Below are positions 6,461-10,496 of a stretch of DNA of 10,496 nucleotides, piece by piece. Source of the DNA: an uncultured Oscillospiraceae bacterium (lineage in GTDB: Bacteria; Bacillota; Clostridia; Oscillospirales; Acutalibacteraceae); NCBI GenBank assembly GCA_900552925.1, contig USBH01000035.1:1-10496 (forward strand), read 5' to 3'. The notes below the pieces were generated by a model, which made no database searches, was not told where the DNA came from, and worked only from the letters and a program-made list of their open reading frames with translations. The position numbers and the translations under genes are program-made. The stretch's first letter is position 1. The number at the start of each line of letters is the position of its first letter.

Positions 6461-6490
6461 AAAGAGTGGGGCGACCCGCTCTTTTGTTTG
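6461..6490 (+). terminator. Leader hairpin/attenuator upstream of rimP
   Basis: AAAGAGTGGG (6461-6470) pairs with CCCGCTCTTT (6475-6484), with one T-G wobble, around a GCGA loop of the GNRA type. A broken T-run, TTTTGTTTG, follows at 6482-6490. It sits about 20 nt inside the predicted transcript and about 110 nt before rimP, so it can act only as an attenuator of the downstream operon. No alternative antiterminator is obvious. From memory, a NusA-dependent leader terminator controls the matching operon in Bacillus subtilis; its presence here in the same place is suggestive. Confidence 0.75.
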
Positions 6491-6556
6491 TATTGCGGGC
6501 AGATGGCCCGGTACGAAAACAGCCGCACGCTTTTCGGAGGACCGCGCACCGCGTTT

Positions 6557-6581
6557 CGCAGCGCGCCGGAAACCGGCTGCG
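6557..6581 (+). other. Hairpin next to the rimP ribosome binding site
   Basis: GCCGG (6565-6569) pairs with CCGGC (6573-6577) around an AAA loop. Alternatively, an outer CGCAG (6557-6561) pairs with CTGCG (6577-6581) over an inner CCGG/CCGG stem. Either form ends 3-7 nt before the Shine-Dalgarno sequence at 6584-6589. It could tune rimP translation, but short GC stems are common in this GC-rich DNA. Confidence 0.35.
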
Positions 6582-6583
6582 GG

Positions 6584-6589
6584 AAAGGA
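6584..6589 (+). promoter_or_regulatory. Ribosome binding site fixing the rimP start
   Basis: AAAGGA lies 8 nt before the ATG at 6598. It decides against longer in-frame starts, such as the one at 6466 inside the leader hairpin and the ATG at 6589, which overlaps the site itself. Confidence 0.85.
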
Positions 6590-6597
6590 TGCACGAT

Positions 6598-7089
6598 ATG
6601 GCTGAAGAAAGGAAAAAAAGAGGCAGCACGACGGAGATCGTGCGCGCGCTCGCCCAGCCGCTTGCGGCGGAGCTGGGCCTTACGCTGTGGGATGTGACGT
6701 TTACGAAGGAGGGCGCAGACTGGTATCTGCGCATTTTTATCGATAAGCCGGGCGGCGTTTCGATCGACGACTGCGTCGACATGACGCACGCGGTCAACCC
6801 GGTGCTCGACCGCGAGGACCCGATCCCGCAGGAATACACGCTGGAGGTCTCCTCCCCCGGCATCAACCGCAAACTGACGCGCCCCGAGCACTTCGAGGCG
6901 TTTCTGGAGGCGCCGGTCCGCGTGAAGCTGATCCGCCCGCTGGAAAACGGCGTGCGCGAGCTGGAGGGCATTCTGATCGACGTGCAGGAGAACGGCGATT
7001 TTGAGATCATCACCGACGAGGAGACGACCGTGACCTTTACAAAAAAGGAATGCGCGGCCGTCCACCTGATCGAGGATTACGACACATAA
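6598..7089 (+). CDS. rimP: Ribosome maturation factor RimP
   Basis: This cytoplasmic protein helps assemble the 30S ribosomal subunit. The 163-residue length fits the family (about 150-160). The N-terminal alpha/beta domain covers residues 11-85 and includes GLTLWDVTF (27-35) and YLRIFIDKPGGVSIDDCVDM (43-62), a typical RimP block. It is followed by the hallmark YTLEVSSPGINRKL (80-93). The C-terminal SH3-like barrel covers about 95-160 (VRVKLIRPLENGVRELEGIL and FTKKECAAVHLI). The frame is open upstream into the leader, but the ribosome site and family alignment support the ATG chosen here. It is the first gene of the operon, 35 nt before nusA, which is the standard bacterial order. Confidence 0.96.
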   Translation: MAEERKKRGSTTEIVRALAQPLAAELGLTLWDVTFTKEGADWYLRIFIDKPGGVSIDDCVDMTHAVNPVLDREDPIPQEYTLEVSSPGINRKLTRPEHFEAFLEAPVRVKLIRPLENGVRELEGILIDVQENGDFEIITDEETTVTFTKKECAAVHLIEDYDT

Positions 7090-7124
7090 CAGCAAGAATT
7101 ATCAGAAGGCAGGGATTTCGGAAA

Positions 7125-8216
7125 ATGGCTAGAAAGGCAGTGCAGAAAAAGGAAAACAACGACGGCAAGGAGCTTTTTGAGGCGCTCCGGCTGCTCGAAG
7201 CGGAAAAGGGCATCCCGATCGACTTCATGATCGACAAGATCAAGAAGGCGATCGTCACCGCCTGCAAGAACAGCTACGGCAACGAGGACGTCGTCATCGA
7301 CATGGACCCCGACAAGGGCCAGTTCGACGTCTTCCTGAGAAAGCAGATCGTCGAAGAGGTCGAGGACCCGAACTGCGAGATCGCGCGCGACATCGCCGCG
7401 CAGTACGACCCGCGCGCCGAGGTCGGCGGCTTTGTGCGCCACCGGCTCGACACGAAGCAGTTCGGCCGCGTCGCCGCGCAGACGGCGCGCAACATCATCC
7501 GCCAGGGCATCCGCGACAGCGAGCGCGGCCAGATGATGCAGGAGTTCAGAAGCCGCCACCAGGAGCTGGTCAGCGCGCTTGTGGAGCGCGTCGACCCGAA
7601 GACGGGCGCGCTTTCGCTCAAGATCGGCAAGGCCGAGGCGGTCCTGCCGAAGAGCGAGCAGGTCGGCACCGAAAACGTCCGCGAGGGCGACTATGTGCAG
7701 GTCTACGTCGTGGACGTGAAGGAGACGGAGAAGGGCCCGAAGGCCATCATCTCCCGCACGCACCCGGACCTCATCCGCCGCCTGTTCGAGAAGGAGGTCC
7801 CCGAGATCTTCGACGGCACGGTCGAGATCAAGGCCGTCGCCCGCGAGGCCGGCTCCAGAACGAAGATCGCGGTCGTCAGCCACAACCCGGACGTCGACGC
7901 GGTCGGCGCCTGCATCGGCACCCGCGGCGCGCGCGTCACGGACATCGTCAACGAGCTCGGCGGCGAGAAGATGGACATCGTCGATTACAGCGACGAGCCG
8001 GAGAAGTTCATCGCCTCCGCACTCGCGCCGGCCACGGTCCTCTCCGTCGAGCCCGCGGCGGACGGCTCGCACACCTGCAAGGTCACCGTGCCGGACAGCC
8101 AGCTCTCGCTCGCGATCGGCAACAAGGGCCAGAACGCCCGCCTCGCCGCGAAGCTGACCGGCTGGAAGATCGACATCAAGCCCGAAAGCGGCTTCTACGG
8201 CGAAGACGAAGCCTGA
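7125..8216 (+). CDS. nusA: Transcription termination/antitermination factor NusA
   Basis: NusA binds RNA polymerase and nascent RNA, promoting pausing and hairpin-dependent termination. It is 363 residues, the short form usual in Firmicutes, lacking the C-terminal acidic repeats of the E. coli protein. The polymerase-binding N-terminal domain covers about 14-135 (ELFEALRLLEAEKGI; DTKQFGRVAAQTARNIIRQG at 109-128). The S1 domain is at about 145-210 and ends KAIISRTHP. KH1 has the loop GACIGTRGARV (261-271) and KH2 has IGNKGQNARLAAKLTGWKID (331-350). The ATG at 7125 follows AGGGA (7111-7115) with 9 nt spacing. A longer in-frame start at 7050 would overlap rimP and add residues absent from the family. 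As a termination factor encoded behind a leader terminator, it may regulate its own operon. Confidence 0.97.
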   Translation: MARKAVQKKENNDGKELFEALRLLEAEKGIPIDFMIDKIKKAIVTACKNSYGNEDVVIDMDPDKGQFDVFLRKQIVEEVEDPNCEIARDIAAQYDPRAEVGGFVRHRLDTKQFGRVAAQTARNIIRQGIRDSERGQMMQEFRSRHQELVSALVERVDPKTGALSLKIGKAEAVLPKSEQVGTENVREGDYVQVYVVDVKETEKGPKAIISRTHPDLIRRLFEKEVPEIFDGTVEIKAVAREAGSRTKIAVVSHNPDVDAVGACIGTRGARVTDIVNELGGEKMDIVDYSDEPEKFIASALAPATVLSVEPAADGSHTCKVTVPDSQLSLAIGNKGQNARLAAKLTGWKIDIKPESGFYGEDEA

Positions 8217-8237
8217 GCCGGGCGCCGCACCGCGCAG

Positions 8238-8243
8238 AAAGGA
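8238..8243 (+). promoter_or_regulatory. Ribosome binding site deciding the ylxR start
   Basis: AAAGGA lies 5 nt before the ATG at 8249 but only 2 nt before the in-frame GTG at 8246, so the ATG is preferred. Confidence 0.7.
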
Positions 8244-8248
8244 ACGTG

Positions 8249-8563
8249 ATGCAGAAGGTGAAGCCGAAGAAAATCCCGCTCCGCATGTGTGCGGGCTGCG
8301 GCGAAATGAAGCCGAAGAAGGAGCTGGTCCGCGTCGTGCGCGCCCCCGTCCGCGAGGTGGATGGCGTAGAGACCGGCGGCGAGGTCTCGCTGGATCTGAC
8401 CGGCAGAAAGCCGGGGCGCGGCGCCTACGTGTGCCGCAACCCCGAGTGCCTGAAAAAGGCGCAGAAGGCCCGGCGCTTTGAGCGCGCGCTGTCGTGCCGC
8501 ATCGGAGACGACGTCTACGACGCGATGTACGCGGAGCTCTGCGCCGATGCGGAAAAGCACTGA
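8249..8563 (+). CDS. rnpM: YlxR/RnpM family RNA-binding protein (DUF448)
   Basis: This 104-residue basic protein belongs to the YlxR family. The Bacillus subtilis member has been renamed RnpM because it binds and modulates RNase P RNA (from memory). The family signatures are clear: RMCAGCGEMKPKKELVRVVR (12-31), with the C-x-x-C pair C14/C17, and GRKPGRGAYVC (52-62) followed by C67 and LKKAQKARRFERAL (68-81). Between them is a somewhat longer acidic insert (REVDGVETGGEVSLDLT) that carries the usual D-x-T-G. The gene lies 32 nt after nusA and 15 nt before the L7Ae gene, its conserved position between nusA and infB. The four cysteines could suggest metal binding, but this is not established for the family. 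Confidence 0.92.
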   Translation: MQKVKPKKIPLRMCAGCGEMKPKKELVRVVRAPVREVDGVETGGEVSLDLTGRKPGRGAYVCRNPECLKKAQKARRFERALSCRIGDDVYDAMYAELCADAEKH

Positions 8564-8570
8564 GGGGAGG
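8564..8570 (+). promoter_or_regulatory. Ribosome binding site supporting a GTG start
   Basis: GGGGAGG begins directly after the ylxR stop and is 8 nt before the GTG at 8579. It supports that codon over the adjacent GTG at 8582. No ATG lies near the conserved N-terminus. Confidence 0.75.
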
Positions 8571-8578
8571 CGGCCGCC

Positions 8579-8926
8579 GTGGTGAAGGCGTTGTCCGTGC
8601 TCGGCCTTGCGCGCCGCGCAGGCAGGCTCCGCTGGGGGTATGAGACCGCCGCGGACGCTCTGCGGCGCGGGGAGTGCGCGCTTGTGCTCGTCACGCAGGA
8701 CCTCTCGGAAAAGACAAGGAAAAACATGCGGTTCGAGGCCGACCGCGCCGGCGCGGCGCTTCTCGAAACCGCGTTTACAATGGAAGATATTGCCGCGGCC
8801 ATCGGCAAAAAGACGGGCGTGCTCGCCGTGTGCGACGCCGGGTTTGCGGAAAAGCTGAAGCAGGAGCTTGGGGCAGTAAGCGAGGAGCGTGCGCACGCCT
8901 TGCACGCTTCGGAAAAGGATAGGTGA
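8579..8926 (+). CDS. ylxQ: L7Ae-family K-turn RNA-binding protein (YlxQ-like)
   Basis: This 115-residue protein belongs to the L7Ae/L30e/S12e/Gadd45 family, whose members bind kink-turns in RNA. The N-terminal helix motif [20 protein letters not shown] (5-24) holds the G-x-x-x-R-A-G-x-x-x-x-G pattern typical of the bacterial YlxQ group. It is followed by [18 protein letters not shown] (33-50), which contains the RNA-contact region, and by [14 protein letters not shown] (80-93). Family members are about 100 residues; this one has a slightly longer charged tail. It starts with GTG, directly followed by a second GTG, and the strong site GGGGAGG favours the first. The stop overlaps the ATG of infB at 8926 by one base, and the infB ribosome site lies inside this gene, indicating coupling. 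It may assist ribosome or RNase P RNA folding, but its exact target is unknown. Confidence 0.9.
   Translation: MVKALSVLGLARRAGRLRWGYETAADALRRGECALVLVTQDLSEKTRKNMRFEADRAGAALLETAFTMEDIAAAIGKKTGVLAVCDAGFAEKLKQELGAVSEERAHALHASEKDR
8913..8919 (+). promoter_or_regulatory. Ribosome binding site for infB
   Basis: AAAAGGA, inside the end of the L7Ae gene, lies 6 nt before the ATG at 8926. The in-frame ATGs at 8935 and 8938 are 15 and 18 nt away, a poor distance, although AGGTGA at 8921-8926 could serve them weakly. Confidence 0.55.
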
Positions 8927-10470
8927 TGTGTATTATGATGATAAAGTACAGAGTGCATGAGGTCGCGAAGGATCTGAACGTCCCGAACAAGGAGGTGCTC
9001 GACATCCTCGCCAAGTACGTCAAGGAGCCGAAGAAGCACATGACGGCGCTGGAGGAGAACGAGCTCGACATCGTGTTCGACAAATTCACGCAGGACCATG
9101 CGGTGAAGGATTTCGACGCATACTTTGCGACGCGCAACCAGCCGAAGGAGGCGCCCGCGGCCGAGGAGGAGAAGCCCGCCGCGAAGCCGAACGGCCGGCA
9201 GCAGGAGAAGAAGCCGCAGCAGGCGAAGCCGGGCGAAAAGAAGCCCGCGCAGCAGGACGCGCGCGGCAACAAGAACCAGAAGGGCGACCGCCGCCCGGCG
9301 CAGCAGAACGCGCCGAAGAACAGCGCGAACGGCAGCCAGCCCAAGCGCCCGCAGCAGAATGCGCCGGCCGGCGAAACGACGAGCGCGCCGTCCCGCCGCG
9401 TGGTTGACACGAGAACCGTCAACGTCAACATCGACAAATACAACGAGAAGTACGACCGCCTCGCGTACGACAAGGTGAAAAACGAGACCGTCGCCGCGAA
9501 GCAGAAGATCAACCAGCGCAGCCAGCGCCGCGGCAAGCCGCGCAGCGCGAAGCGCGAGACGGAGGCCGAGCGCCTGAACCGCATCGCGGCCGAGCGCAAG
9601 GCGAAGCACATCACAATCACCGTGCCGGACGAGATCACGGTCGGCGAGTTCGCCCTGCGCCTCAAGGTGACGAGCGCCGAGGTCATCAAGAAGCTGATGA
9701 TGAACGGCGTGTTCGCGACGATCAACGACACGATCGATTTCGATACGGCCGTGCTGATCGCCGACGAGTTCCACGCGAAGGTCGAGAAGGAGGTCGTCGT
9801 CACGATCGAAGAGCGGATCATCGACGACAGCGAGGACGACGACGCGAACCTGGTGCCGCGCGCGCCGGTCGTCGTCGTCATGGGCCACGTCGACCACGGC
9901 AAGACCTCGATCCTCGACGTGATCCGCCACGCGAACGTCACGGCGGGCGAGGCCGGCGGCATCACGCAGCACATCGGCGCGTACCGCGTCCGCGTCGGCG
10001 ACCGGGAGATCACGTTCCTCGACACGCCGGGCCACGCCGCGTTTACGACGATGCGTGCGCGCGGCGCGCAGGTCACGGACATCGCGGTGCTCGTCGTCGC
10101 GGCGGACGACGGCATCATGCCGCAGACCGTCGAGGCGATCAACCACGCGAAGGCGGCGGGCGTCTCGATCATCGTCGCGATCAACAAGATGGATAAGCCG
10201 GCGGCGAACCCCGACCTCGTCAAGCAGCAGCTCACCGAGTACGAGCTCGTGCCGGAGGAGTGGGGCGGCGACGTGCCGTGCATCCCGGTTTCGGCGCACA
10301 CGAAGATGGGCATCGAGGACCTGCTCGAGATGATCATCCTGACGGCCGACATGATGGAGCTCAAGGCGAACCCGGACCGCGCCGCGAAGGGCACGGTCAT
10401 CGAGGCGCGCCTCGACAAGGGCCGCGGCCCGGTCGCGACGGTGCTCGTGCAGAACGGCACGCTGCACGTC
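8926..10470 (+). CDS. infB: Translation initiation factor IF-2, 3'-truncated
   Basis: IF-2 is the GTPase that places initiator tRNA on the 30S subunit and promotes subunit joining. Here 515 codons remain; the rest is cut off by the adapter. The first IF2-N domain begins [20 protein letters not shown] (6-25). A long basic Gln/Pro/Lys/Ala-rich linker covers about 75-165. A second IF2-N domain starts near [19 protein letters not shown] (228-246). The G domain has G1 GHVDHGKT at 320-327, a switch I region around [11 protein letters not shown]3 DTPGH at 366-370, G4 NKMD at 420-423 and G5 VSAHT further on. The sequence ends in domain II ([20 protein letters not shown]). The ATG at 8926 is chosen for ribosome-site spacing and its overlap with the previous stop, but 8935 or 8938 is possible; starting at 8938 would give the common [11 protein letters not shown] form. 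The last codon before the adapter is complete. Confidence 0.96.
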
Positions 10471-10496
10471 CTGTCTCTTATACACATCTCCGAGCC
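10471..10496 (-). other. Nextera/Tn5 adapter remnant at right contig end
   Basis: These 26 bases are the exact reverse complement of bases 6-31 of the window, including the 19-bp mosaic end (CTGTCTCTTATACACATCT). This is the same read-2-side adapter entering from the other end. It truncates infB and creates spurious minus-strand starts reading MYKRQ and MCIRDR. Confidence 0.98.

Noticed and set aside
6466..6597. 44-codon N-terminal extension of RimP from an upstream in-frame start
   Set aside because: It starts inside the leader hairpin, has no ribosome site and adds sequence not found in the family. AAAGGA at 6584-6589 fits the ATG at 6598.
9150..9410. Repeat-rich Gln/Pro/Lys/Ala segment as a possible separate protein or repeat array
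   Set aside because: It is the low-complexity linker between the two IF2-N domains, in frame with IF-2 on both sides; such linkers are common in the family.
8515..10485. Minus-strand reading frame of 656 codons opposite infB
   Set aside because: It begins inside the adapter (MYKRQ) and is the in-register shadow of infB, whose GTPase motifs are clear.
1..10496. Terminal inverted repeats suggesting a mobile element
   Set aside because: The repeats are Nextera adapter with the Tn5 mosaic end. There is no transposase, integrase or other mobility gene inside.

Overview
The window is a GC-rich contig fragment, most likely from a Clostridia-type Firmicute of the Oscillospirales (gut metagenome style). 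This is inferred from the rimP-nusA-ylxR-L7Ae-infB gene order, the short Firmicutes-type NusA, AAAGGA/GGAGG ribosome binding sites and AT-rich sigma-A-type promoters in otherwise GC-rich DNA. The genus cannot be named from the sequence alone. All real genes are on the + strand. Both ends are library adapter, not genome: bases 1-31 and 10471-10496 are the same Nextera/Tn5 adapter in opposite orientation, so real sequence runs from 32 to 10470 and the two end genes are cut by the library or assembly.

Layout. (1) 33-1194: the C-terminal part of an AEC-family (auxin efflux carrier-like) permease, then ribulose-phosphate 3-epimerase (rpe), closed by a strong intrinsic terminator at 1207-1247. (2) 1244-1559: an AT-rich intergenic region with one good and one weaker promoter candidate, a 10-bp palindrome and a leader of about 110 nt that can fold. 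(3) 1560-6349: a four-gene operon of a GldA-like ABC ATPase, a GldF-like ABC-2 permease, a GldG-like membrane-anchored extracytoplasmic protein and a DUF4340 protein, closed by a terminator at 6366-6390. (4) 6406-6597: a strong extended -10 promoter and a leader with a terminator-like hairpin. (5) 6598-10470: rimP, nusA, ylxR (rnpM), an L7Ae-family K-turn protein gene (ylxQ-like) and the first 515 codons of infB.

How the genes work together. The ABC cassette should form one inner-membrane complex: ATPase plus permease, with two single-pass proteins that place large domains outside the membrane. Its substrate is unknown. The rimP-infB operon is the conserved transcription/translation module: 30S maturation, transcription elongation/termination, RNA-binding accessory proteins and initiation factor 2. 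The leader hairpin before rimP, with its interrupted U-tract, is a plausible site of NusA-dependent autoregulation.

Novelty. I see no CRISPR array, insertion sequence, phage gene, toxin-antitoxin pair or tRNA/rRNA gene. The least understood content is the GldAFG-like/DUF4340 cassette and its leader. The long antisense reading frames, up to 1316 codons, are by-products of codon bias and I do not regard them as genes.
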